A stretch of DNA of 45,192 nucleotides. It comes from Corynebacterium sp. HMSC04H06. Its GTDB lineage: Bacteria > Actinomycetota > Actinomycetes > Mycobacteriales > Mycobacteriaceae. The translations under genes and the position numbers were made by a program. The notes beneath the pieces are model-generated. The model made no database searches. It was not told where the DNA came from and worked only from the letters and a program-made list of their open reading frames with translations. The stretch covers positions 1 through 45,192 of the forward strand of contig NZ_KV823442.1 of assembly GCF_001815935.1 (NCBI RefSeq), read 5' to 3'. How positions within the stretch are numbered: position 1 is the first letter of the stretch; each line of letters opens with the position of its first letter. This document shows, piece after piece, positions 35,736-43,500 of the stretch.

Positions 35736-36032
35736 CTACGTATTTCCGCGGGCGGTCTTTACTCCCAGCCACAGACGCACACCGAGGCCGACTTCGAGCC
35801 TGGTCACGGTCTCCAACGTCGGCCACGAACTGCCGTTGAGGATGACAGAGATGGTCGAGGCGGCGACGCCAGACTTCTCCGCGACCCCCTTGACGCTTCG
35901 GTAGCCGTTCCGCTAGCGCCGGTGGTTAATCACCATGGCCTGGATCATCTGGTGTTCAGGCGCGCTCACGTCCAGGCTGTCAGGCCAGCCAGGGTAAAGG
36001 CTGGCGGGGCTACCGGGCTTCGGTCGTACCAT
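35736..36032 (-). pseudogene. HTH protein gene with in-frame amber codon
   Basis: A frame of 99 codons runs from ATG 36032 to TAG at 35736-35738, but codon 40 is TAG (35913-35915). Before it: YPGWPDSLDVSAPEHQMIQ... After it: an XRE/Cro-like helix-turn-helix (VKGVAEKSGVAASTISVILNGSSWPTLETVTRLE). The order of segments, including YPxWP and GSSWPxxETV, is the same as in the neighbouring intact HTH protein, so the two are paralogues. The start is preceded by TACGGTTAAGGC, almost identical to the promoter of the neighbour. It is either a pseudogene or yields only a 39-residue peptide. Confidence 0.65.
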
Positions 36033-36128
36033 GCCTTAACCGTAGCGCCGGGGACATCGAACGCACTGCTAGGGGTAGTCGTAGCCGCCTTTGGACCGCA
36101 AGTGGGGTTTGCGAGCGTTTTGGTGCGG

Positions 36129-36395
36129 CTACAACGGCAGCTCCAACACGGCCTCGGCACTCGCCACCGTCTCGGTGCTCGGCCACGACGAACCGGCCAG
36201 CCACCGACGAAGAACCGCGTGTCCTATACCCGAGTGCACCGCGAATTCGCTCTGCGAGCTCGCCCATCCCCGCTCGATCTCCAGTGCGAGCGCTTGCCTC
36301 ATCAACCACGCCTTCTTGTAGGCGGCGGGCAACTCTTCGGGGTCAACATTCGGCCACTCGGGGTAGGCGGTGGCCGGCGGGTCAAGAGTGCTCAC
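36129..36395 (-). CDS. Small XRE-like helix-turn-helix regulator
   Basis: An 88-residue protein from a leaderless GTG at 36395. TACGGT ends 7 bases before the GTG. A longer frame reaching 36584 exists, but the longer start codes through a 28-bp DNA repeat and has no signal of translation. Conserved N-terminal block YPEWPNVDPEELPAAYKKAW, then helix-turn-helix SQSEFAVHSGIGHAVLRRWLAG (about 48-70) and SSWPSTETVASAEAVLEL. Such proteins act as repressors in mobile elements. The palindrome TAACCGTATCGGTTA overlaps its own -10, which suggests autoregulation. It is divergent from the recombinase-like gene. Confidence 0.6.
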   Translation of the reverse strand: MSTLDPPATAYPEWPNVDPEELPAAYKKAWLMRQALALEIERGWASSQSEFAVHSGIGHAVLRRWLAGSSWPSTETVASAEAVLELPL

Positions 36396-36400
36396 GGGTG

Positions 36401-36415
36401 TAACCGTATCGGTTA
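36401..36415. promoter_or_regulatory. Palindromic operator at the HTH gene promoter
   Basis: TAACCG-TAT-CGGTTA is an exact 6-bp inverted repeat. It covers the -10 (TACGGT on the minus strand) of the HTH gene. The same TAACCGTA half-site recurs at 36037-36044, just upstream of the broken paralogue. Confidence 0.6.
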
Positions 36416-36429
36416 TCGAAGCGCTTTCC

Positions 36430-36457
36430 GAGACGCACAACACTGCGGGGGTAGACC
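36430..36457. repeat. 28-bp direct repeat, copy 1
   Basis: Begins GAGACGCACAACACTGCG and ends GTAGACC. An identical copy lies 61 bases to the right. It is in the divergent region between the HTH gene and the recombinase-like gene. Confidence 0.8.
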
Positions 36458-36490
36458 GGGACAGCGCGTTCGGGTCCGTGATCATGTCGA

Positions 36491-36518
36491 GAGACGCACA
36501 ACACTGCGGGGGTAGACC
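36491..36518. repeat. 28-bp direct repeat, copy 2
   Basis: Identical to 36430-36457. It ends 24 bases before the start of the recombinase-like gene and may contain its promoter or a binding site for recombination proteins. Confidence 0.8.
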
Positions 36519-36542
36519 CCTCGCACGGAAGTGGGGCACTCG

Positions 36543-37367
36543 ATGAGTCTCACGTCTGAACAACGAGCGAAGCTCGACTTTCACATCGACAATTACAACC
36601 CGGTAATGGTCTCAAACAACGACTGGGAGCAGGTGGGGCCTTTCGCCCGGTGGGCTACTGCCGAGTGCTTCGAGTACCAGGACGAAACCGTATTCTCGCT
36701 CAAAGACGGTCTTTACCGTGGCCCCGACCGCGTCATGCGAGCTTTCACAACAGCAGCGGTAACGGCGCTGCACTCCGGACGTGACGTCACGCCGGAAGAG
36801 GTGCTCTCAGACGCGAACATTCTGCTCACGCTGGAGCAGTTCAAAGGTGGAATACGAGCCTCTGTCCGCTTCTTCCTTACGGCCGCCAGCGACATCATCC
36901 TCGGCGTGCGCCTCAACGTGGCGGGCAAAGAACTTGAGTACGCGATCCGAGAACCCTACGAGCAGAAAGACTTCGATGCCCTCTGGGGTTGGCTGGTCAC
37001 GCAACCGACCCGACTTCGGCGAGAACGAGCCATGCTGCTTGTGGCTATGTGCATGGGTGCAGGTCTCGGCAACGACGCTGCGCTAGTAAGAGCACGCGAC
37101 GTAGAGGTCGATGACAACGGCGTTGTGTGGTTAAACGTCGAGCACTTCCGCGGCCCATACTTCGCTCCGAAGGTGCCAATGGCTCGCACCTTCGCGAAAG
37201 ACTTCATGTCCATTGTGGACACAAAGTCGCGTGAAACCGACGAGCCACTTCTCGGCTGCTACAACCGAAAGGACTACGCCACCGGCTACCTCAATAAAGG
37301 TCAATCCTTCCACGTCAACGCCTCTCGACTCAGGGTAACCTCACTACACCCAAGACCGTGCATATAG
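36543..37367 (+). CDS. Tyrosine-recombinase-like protein, truncated or inactive
   Basis: About 274 residues from ATG 36543. The middle (RRERAMLLVAMCMGAGLGNDAALVRARDVEVDDNGVVWLNVEHFRG...KVPMARTF) matches the start of the catalytic domain of phage-type integrases. However, the first catalytic Arg (usually GLRxxE) is missing (GLGNDA). The C-terminal HxxR and nucleophilic Tyr segments are absent: the protein ends soon after ASRLRVTSLHPRPCI. The place just beside a tRNA 3' end is where an integrase is expected. It is likely a decayed or non-catalytic relative. A GTG 12 bases upstream is an alternative start. Confidence 0.5.
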   Translation: MSLTSEQRAKLDFHIDNYNPVMVSNNDWEQVGPFARWATAECFEYQDETVFSLKDGLYRGPDRVMRAFTTAAVTALHSGRDVTPEEVLSDANILLTLEQFKGGIRASVRFFLTAASDIILGVRLNVAGKELEYAIREPYEQKDFDALWGWLVTQPTRLRRERAMLLVAMCMGAGLGNDAALVRARDVEVDDNGVVWLNVEHFRGPYFAPKVPMARTFAKDFMSIVDTKSRETDEPLLGCYNRKDYATGYLNKGQSFHVNASRLRVTSLHPRPCI

Positions 37368-37657
37368 CGCGAACACCCTGGCCGGCACTTTCCCGAACGC
37401 GCCACCGGTGGCCGCATAACCCGCTAGACCGCAGGGTTTCAATGAACGAAGACCCTCCGGTCCAACAGTCATGTTCGGAAACCCCAAAAGCCCCGGAATT
37501 GGTCGCGAAAGACTCGCTCCGAGGCTCATTTTCTTGGGAAAATAGCCAGTTTCGGTAGAAAATGAAAGCCGAAGCCTCATTTCAAGGTTCCGGCTCTCGT
37601 ACCGCGGGAGTTTTCTGAACACTTTCAAAAAGTTTTCCGAAACCCCTTGTTAGGCAG
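37368..37657. other. Right island border rich in inverted repeats
   Basis: 290 bases without a gene. GGCTCATTTTC (37523-37533) and GAAAATAGCC (37538-37547) form a near-perfect hairpin. TTCGGAAACCCC occurs near 37475 and AGTTTTCCGAAACCCC at 37631-37646. The density of related short motifs next to the tRNA is what arm sites for a recombinase would look like, though this is inference. Confidence 0.45.
37631..37646. repeat. Right copy of the 16-bp inverted repeat
   Basis: AGTTTTCCGAAACCCC, exact reverse complement of 29096-29111. It ends 12 bases from the tRNA-Arg 3' end. Confidence 0.55.
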
Positions 37658-37730
37658 TGCCCCAGAGTGGATTCGAACCACCGACACCGGCTTTAGGAGA
37701 GCCGTGCTCTATCCCCTGAGCTACTGGGGC
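37658..37730 (-). tRNA. tRNA-Arg (anticodon CCT)
   Basis: A 73-base cloverleaf on the minus strand. The acceptor stem GCCCCAG/CTGGGGC pairs fully, and the discriminator is A. The anticodon stem CGGCT/AGCCG holds the loop CTCCTAA, so the anticodon is CCT and reads AGG. The T arm has GGTTCGAATCC. CCA is not encoded. Its 3' end faces the island. Confidence 0.95.
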
Positions 37731-37789
37731 CTAGGAAGCTAGGTTACCCGAGGGCGCGCGAGGCGCGGAAATCGGCTAGCGTTGGCGGT

Positions 37790-38107
37790 ATGGAACACCA
37801 AGGCAGTGAGGTTGGCGGCGCGCCGCGGCGGGCGGACGCGGAATTCGTGGATGTCCAGCGCCGGGAGATTTTCACCCAGATCATCCAGCGCGATGGGGTG
37901 GAGGTCCTCGCCGTGGACAAGGCCATGCCGGGCGGGGAGCGCAAGCGCGTGCTGCTGCTCAACAAGTATGATGCGCAGCGCCTGCGCGCGGTGCTAGAGG
38001 CCTACCTCAACACCATCTACAGCAAGGAGCTGGCTGGGATGGCCGGGACCTTGTCCCCGGCAGATATGGTGGAGCTCTTCGGGGAAGAAGAGGACGGAGA
38101 GGACTAG
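37790..38107 (+). CDS. Conserved hypothetical protein (105 aa)
   Basis: I do not recognise a named family. The protein is soluble, with an acidic C-terminus (EEEDGED). The core (FVDVQRREIFTQIIQRDGVEVLAV, RVLLLNKYDAQRLRAVLEAYLNTIYSKELAGMAGTLSPADMVELF) reads as strand-helix segments followed by helices. No Shine-Dalgarno is visible; TAGCGT, 7 bases before the ATG, would give a leaderless transcript. Normal codon use for the genome supports a real gene. It is convergent with the mycoredoxin-like gene. Confidence 0.65.
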   Translation: MEHQGSEVGGAPRRADAEFVDVQRREIFTQIIQRDGVEVLAVDKAMPGGERKRVLLLNKYDAQRLRAVLEAYLNTIYSKELAGMAGTLSPADMVELFGEEEDGED

Positions 38108-38117
38108 GCGACGAAGA

Positions 38118-38405
38118 CTAGGCTTCCTCGCCGGTCAGCTCGCGCAGCTTGGCGCGCACGGTAGAGGCCTCCGGGTTGGTCTCGTGGGTGCCGTCGGAGT
38201 AGAGGACGGTGGGCACGATCCGGTTGCCGTCGTTGACGGACTTGATCCACTCGTTGATGTCCTCGGTACCCGCGGCCTCCGCATCGACCAGGGCGTAGGG
38301 GGTCTCCGTGCGGTCGAGGCGCTTAATCAGGCGGGCGGAAAACGGGCACCAGTCCGCGTAGAAGATAGTGACGTGATCGTGGGTTTCCGGGGTCTTAACG
38401 CTCAT
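38118..38405 (-). CDS. Mycoredoxin/glutaredoxin-like protein with monothiol CPFS site
   Basis: The 95-residue thioredoxin-fold protein has an active site WCPFS near residue 19 (ADWCPFSARLIKRL), then a cis-Pro segment IVPTVLYSDG. Actinobacterial mycoredoxins reduce mycothiol mixed disulfides on proteins, usually with CPYC; here the second Cys is Ser. A monothiol mechanism with mycothiol could still work. It lies 1 base downstream of folA on the same strand, so it is co-transcribed with thyA-folA. It is cytoplasmic. Confidence 0.75.
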   Translation of the reverse strand: MSVKTPETHDHVTIFYADWCPFSARLIKRLDRTETPYALVDAEAAGTEDINEWIKSVNDGNRIVPTVLYSDGTHETNPEASTVRAKLRELTGEEA

Positions 38406-38406
38406 G

Positions 38407-38952
38407 TTAAGCAGCGTCCTTTCGTTCGTAGGTTAAAAAGCGGTACTTCATGGGAAGATCGCTGGGCGGGGTGCCCGGGATGGTTAGCCGGCCCTTGTCG
38501 GAGGTGAGCCAGTCGCTATCGCGGCTGAGCCCGAAGTGGGCAGGCACCGCGGGGGCAAAGACCGCCTCATCGCCGTAGATACTACCGATGTTCACGCCCA
38601 TCAAGGTGATTTCGATGACGTCGACGTCGTCGATCGTGGCGGCGTAGAGCTGCCCACCGCCCATCACCCAGGCGGAGTCGAGCTCCGGCAGCTTATCGAT
38701 GCCGGCCAGTACCTCACCGCCGGCGGACCACTCGCCGGGGGCGCGGGAGGAGATGATGAAATTCTCCCGGCCCGGCAGGGGGCGGAACTTCGGGTTCAGC
38801 GACTCCCAGGTCTTGCGGCCCATGACCACCGGGCTGCCCAGGGTGGTCTGCTTGAAATGCGCCAGGTCCTCCGGCACGTGCCACGGCATGTCCGTGCCGT
38901 CGCCGATGATGCCGTCCAGGGACTGCGCCCAGATGGAGCCCAAGCTTGTCAT
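38407..38952 (-). CDS. folA: Dihydrofolate reductase
   Basis: The 181-residue enzyme reduces dihydrofolate to tetrahydrofolate with NADPH. Family features: GSIWAQSLDGIIGDGTDMPWHVPEDLAHFKQTTLGSPVVMGRKTWESL (substrate pocket with the acidic Asp/Glu position and the GRKTWES cofactor loop), and AWVMGGGQLYAATI with the conserved GG. Start ATG 38952 abuts the thyA stop codon. Coupling to ThyA is logical because ThyA produces dihydrofolate. Confidence 0.95.
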   Translation of the reverse strand: MTSLGSIWAQSLDGIIGDGTDMPWHVPEDLAHFKQTTLGSPVVMGRKTWESLNPKFRPLPGRENFIISSRAPGEWSAGGEVLAGIDKLPELDSAWVMGGGQLYAATIDDVDVIEITLMGVNIGSIYGDEAVFAPAVPAHFGLSRDSDWLTSDKGRLTIPGTPPSDLPMKYRFLTYERKDAA

Positions 38953-39750
38953 CTAGACCGCCACCGGGGCCTTGATGGTCGGGTGCGGGTCGTAGCCGAT
39001 GACCTCGAAGTCGTCGAAGTCGTAGTCGAACATGGACGCCGCCTTGTGCAGCTTGAGCTGCGGGTAGTCCCGGGGAGTGCGCGAGAGCTGCTCTTCGACC
39101 TGGGCGCGGTGGTTGTCGTAGATGTGGCAATCCCCGCCGGTCCAGACCAGCTCGCCGACCTCGAGGCCGGCCTGCTGGGCGAACATGTGGGTCAAGGCGG
39201 CGTAGGAGGCCAGGTTGAACGGCACGCCCAGGAACATATCGGCGGAGCGCTGGTAGACCTGCAGCGAGAGCTTGCCATCAGCCACGTAGAGCTGGAAGAG
39301 CAGGTGGCAGGGCATCAGCGCCATCTTGTCGAGCTCCGCGACGTTCCAGGCGGAGACCAGGTTGCGGCGCGAATCCGGGTTGGACTTGAGTGTTTCCAGC
39401 GCCTGCGAGATCTGGTCGATGTGGGCCCCGTCCGGGGTGGGCCAGGAGCGCCACTGAACGCCGTAGACCGGGCCCAGATCGCCGTTGTCGTCCGCCCATT
39501 CGTTCCAGATGCGCACGCGGTTGTCCTGCAGCCACTTGACGTTGGAGTCGCCGCGCAGGAACCACAGCAGCTCACCGATGACCCCGTGGAAGTAGACCTT
39601 CTTGGTGGTCAGCAGGGGGAAGGACTCGGATAAGTCGTAGCGCAGCTGCCGGCCGAATAACGAGGTTGTGCCCGTGCCGGTGCGGTCGCCCTTGGGGGAG
39701 CCGTGGTCGAGGATGTCGGAAAGCAGGTCTTCGTACGGGGTGTATGCCAT
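38953..39750 (-). CDS. thyA: Thymidylate synthase
   Basis: The 265-residue ThyA (the folate-oxidising type, not ThyX) converts dUMP to dTMP. Cys148 in [14 protein letters not shown] is the nucleophile. RTGTGT near residue 24, the [11 protein letters not shown] block, [11 protein letters not shown] and the C-terminal [19 protein letters not shown] are all standard. It starts 9 bases after the cysQ stop and runs into folA without a gap, forming a cysQ-thyA-folA-mycoredoxin operon. Confidence 0.97.
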   Translation of the reverse strand: MAYTPYEDLLSDILDHGSPKGDRTGTGTTSLFGRQLRYDLSESFPLLTTKKVYFHGVIGELLWFLRGDSNVKWLQDNRVRIWNEWADDNGDLGPVYGVQWRSWPTPDGAHIDQISQALETLKSNPDSRRNLVSAWNVAELDKMALMPCHLLFQLYVADGKLSLQVYQRSADMFLGVPFNLASYAALTHMFAQQAGLEVGELVWTGGDCHIYDNHRAQVEEQLSRTPRDYPQLKLHKAASMFDYDFDDFEVIGYDPHPTIKAPVAV

Positions 39751-39759
39751 AGCGCTAGT

Positions 39760-40518
39760 TTAGAACCCTCCGTATTCTTTGGCGTAGTCCGCCGCGTGGG
39801 CCAGGATATCGTCGGCCAGCTCCGGGCGGCAGACCAGCAGGTCCGGGATGAAGGTGTCCTCGTTGTTGAAGGTGATCGGGCTGCCGTCCAGGCGGGAGGC
39901 GTGCAGGCCGGCGGCCAGCGCCACGCCCACAGGGGCGGCCTGGTCCCACTCGTACTGCCCGCCGGAGTGGATATAGCCGTCGTAGTCGCCCAGCAGCACG
40001 TGCATGGCCTTGGCGCCGGCCGAGCCCACGCCGACGGTCTCAAATCCCATCTTCTCCGAGATATAGTCCGCCACCTTCGGCGGGCGGTTGCGCGAGACCA
40101 CGAATTTGTGGGACAGCGGGCCGGTGACCGCGCGGACGTCGGAGGACTTGAACGTCACGCCCAGGTCCGGCAGGCCCACCGCGGCGTGCGCGGGGCGGCC
40201 GTCGATGGTCAGGGCGATGTGCACGGCCCAGTCCTGGCGGCCCGTGGCGAATTCCTTCGTGCCGTCGAGCGGATCGACCACCCAGACGCGGTCCTTGGAG
40301 AGGCGATCCGGGTTGTCGGTGGCCTCCTCCGACAAGAATCCGTCGTCGGGGCGGTGCTGGGCCAGCACCCGGGAGATCCACTCCTGGGCGAGCTCGTCCC
40401 CGGCGTCGCCTAAGGCGCGGCTGCGCAGCAGGCCTCCCTTGCGGACCCCTTTGAGGATCTCGCCGCAGCCTTCGGCGATCATGTTGGTCAGGCGGGCATC
40501 ATCTAGCTGGACGGTCAT
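39760..40518 (-). CDS. cysQ: 3'(2'),5'-bisphosphate nucleotidase (CysQ), inositol monophosphatase superfamily
   Basis: The 252-residue metal-dependent phosphatase has SEEA (63-66) and DPLDGT (82-87) as metal sites, and EWDQAAPVGVALAAGLHAS as the second signature (WDxAA). It removes the 3'-phosphate from PAP/PAPS during sulfate assimilation; some relatives also act on inositol phosphates. It is the first gene of the thyA-folA operon and divergent from lhr (35 bases between starts), so promoters overlap there. Confidence 0.85.
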   Translation of the reverse strand: MTVQLDDARLTNMIAEGCGEILKGVRKGGLLRSRALGDAGDELAQEWISRVLAQHRPDDGFLSEEATDNPDRLSKDRVWVVDPLDGTKEFATGRQDWAVHIALTIDGRPAHAAVGLPDLGVTFKSSDVRAVTGPLSHKFVVSRNRPPKVADYISEKMGFETVGVGSAGAKAMHVLLGDYDGYIHSGGQYEWDQAAPVGVALAAGLHASRLDGSPITFNNEDTFIPDLLVCRPELADDILAHAADYAKEYGGF

Positions 40519-40553
40519 ACCCGTAGAGTCTAGCCGCCGCGTTAAAGTAAGGC

Positions 40554-43500
40554 ATGGCCGAAAACATCCTGTCGCGCTTCAGCCCGCCGGTGCGGGACTG
40601 GTTTACCGAGGTCTTTGCGCAGCCCACCGAGGTGCAGCAGGAGGCATGGTCGGCTATTTCACAGGGCGACCACGCGCTGGTCGTCGCGCCGACCGGCTCC
40701 GGCAAGACCCTGGCGGCCTTCCTCTGGGCGCTCAACAGGCTGGTCGAGCGCGACGGCCAGACCAGCCTGCCCATCGGGCAGGAGGCCAGCCGCAGCTCCA
40801 CCCATGGCGGGGTGAAAGTGCTCTATATTTCCCCGCTCAAGGCCCTCGGCGTGGACGTGGAGCACAACCTGCGCGCGCCCCTGGCCGGCATCGCCCGCGT
40901 GGCCGAGCGCCTAGGCCTGGACCACCCGGACATCTCGGTGGGCGTGCGCTCCGGGGACACCCCGCAGGCTGAGCGCAACCGCCAGGTTCGCCGCCCGCCG
41001 GACATCCTTATCACCACGCCCGAGTCGGCCTACCTCATGTTGACCTCCAAGGCCGCGGGCGTCTTGAGCTCGGTCGAGACCGTCGTGGTGGATGAGATCC
41101 ACGCCCTGGCCGGCTCCAAGCGCGGCGTGCACCTGGCGCTGAGCCTGGAGCGGCTGGCGCTGCTGGCCGGAGACTTCCAGCGCATCGGGTTGTCCGCCAC
41201 CGTGCGCCCGCTGGAGACGGTGGCACATTTTTTGGGCGGGTCCCGCCCCGTCGACATCATCGCCCCGCCGGCCAGCAAGCGCTGGGACCTGGCCGTGCAC
41301 TGCCCGGTGGATGACATGGCGGACCTGCCCACCCCGGAGCAGGGCTCGCCCATTGGGGAGCTGACGGTGGATGATTCGATTGGCATTACCAGCGGGGACG
41401 ACCTGCTGGAAGAATCCGCGCTGCCGACGGCGAAGTCCATCTGGCCCTTTATCGAGCAGGACGTCTACGCCGAGGTCATGGCGCACCGCTCGACCCTGGT
41501 CTTCGTCAACTCGCGCCGCACCGCGGAGCGGCTGACCAGCCGGCTCAACGAGCTCTACGCTCAGGAACACGACCCGGAATCTTTGTCCGCGCCCACGCGC
41601 CGGGACCCGGCGCAGCTGATGAAGCAGGTCGACGTCGCGGGCAAGGCGCCGGCCGTTATCGCCCGCGCCCACCACGGCTCCGTGTCCAAGGACGAGCGCG
41701 CTATGACCGAGACCATGCTCAAGGAGGGCACGCTCAAGGCGGTGGTGGCGACCAGCTCGCTGGAACTCGGCATCGACATGGGCGCGGTCGACCTGGTCAT
41801 CCAGGTCGAATCCCCGCCGTCGGTGGCCTCCGGCCTGCAGCGCGTCGGCCGCGCCGGGCACACTGTGGGCGCGGTGTCCACCGGCTCCTTCTACCCGAAG
41901 CACCGCGCCGACCTGCTCCAGGCCAGCCTGACCACCAAGCGCATGCGCGAAGGCCTCATCGAGCGTCTGCACACCCCGTCCAACCCCCTGGACGTGCTCG
42001 CGCAGCAGACCGTGGCCGCCGTCGCCGCCGCCCCGGACGGGCTCGGAGTGGAGGACTGGTACGACACGGTCCGGCGGGCCTGGCCCTACCGGGACTTGCC
42101 GCGTGAGGTATTCGACGCCGTGCTCGATCTAGTCAGCGGCGTTTACCCTTCGACGGATTTCTCGGAACTCAAACCCCGGGTGGTCTACGACCGCGTCGGC
42201 GGCGTGCTAACCCCGCGCCCGGGCGCGCAGCGCGTGGCGGTGACCAATGCCGGCACCATCCCGGACCGCGGCATGTTTGGCGTCTTTTTGGTCTCCGGCG
42301 CCGAAAACCAGGCCCCGCGCAGGGTGGGCGAGCTCGACGAGGAGATGGTCTACGAGTCCCGCGTGGGCGACATCATCACCCTGGGCGCTAGCTCCTGGCG
42401 GATCGAGGACATCACCCGCGACCAGGTGCGCGTTAGCCCCGCGCCGGGGCACACCGGGCGGTTGCCCTTCTGGAACGGGGACGCCGCCGGCCGCCCCTAC
42501 GAACTCGGCCGGGCGCTGGGCGCCTGGCGCCGGGACGTCCACCAGGACCCGGGAATCCTCGCCGACGTCGACGTCCGCGCGCGGGACAACATTGTTTCCT
42601 ACCTGGGTGAGCAGTACGAGGCCACCGGTCTCATCCCGGATGATACGACCCTGCTGCTCGAGCGTTTCCGCGACGAGCTAGGCGACTGGCGCGTGCTGTT
42701 GCACACCCCATTCGGCCGCGGGGTCAACGCCGCCTGGGCGCTGGCGGTCGGCGCCCGCGTGGCGGAGAACACCGGCATGGACGCCCAAGCCGTGGCCGGC
42801 GACGACGGCATCGTCCTGCGCCTGCCGGAGGCCGACCAGGAACCGGACGCCAGCCTGTTTAACTTTGACGCCGACGACATCACCGACATCGTCACCGAGC
42901 AGGTCGGCGGCTCCGCGCTCTTTGCCTCCCGCTTCCGCGAGTGCGCCGCCCGCGCGTTGCTTCTGCCGCGCCGCAACCCCGGCAAGCGCGCCCCGCTGTG
43001 GCAGCAGCGCCAGCGCGCCGAGCAGCTGCTGGACGTGGCCCGGAAGTACCCGTCTTTCCCCATTATCCTGGAGACCGTGCGCGAATGTCTCCAGGACGTC
43101 TACGATCTGCCCGCCCTGCAGGAGGTCATGCGGGAGCTGGGCCACCGGCGCATCCGGATCGCAGAAGTCACCACGGACAGCCCCTCGCCGTTCGCCTCGA
43201 CGCTTCTGTTCAACTACACCGGCGCCTTTATATACGAGGGCGACTCGCCGCTGGCGGAAAAGCGCGCCGCGGCGCTGGCCCTGGACCCGTCCCTGCTGGC
43301 CAAGCTTTTGGGCACGGTGGAGCTGCGCGAGCTGCTGGATGCCGACATCATCGCCGAAGTTCACGCCCAGCTCCAGCGCACCGCCCCCGACCGCCGGGCC
43401 CGAACCACCGAGGAGGTGGCCGACTTGCTGCGCACCCTGGGCCCGGTGGCCATCGAGGATCTGCCGGCGCACACGGACGTTCCGTTAAGCGCTATCGATG

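Larger units (their letters stand above)
28986..37657. mobile_element. Accessory island at tRNA-Arg(CCT)
   Basis: The segment between the truncated EamA gene and the 3' end of tRNA-Arg holds a type III restriction-modification system, an unknown gene, two HTH genes (one broken) and a recombinase-like gene. Base composition is visibly lower in GC in 29.4-30.8 kb than in the flanks. Both flanks are ordinary core genes. The target (tRNA 3' end) and the adjacent recombinase-like gene are typical of integrated elements. I could not find a second copy of the tRNA end at the left edge, so the exact attachment sites are unresolved. Confidence 0.7.

Noticed and set aside
40911..41972. Long minus-strand open frame inside lhr
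   Set aside because: It overlaps the helicase core of Lhr completely and has no family resemblance.
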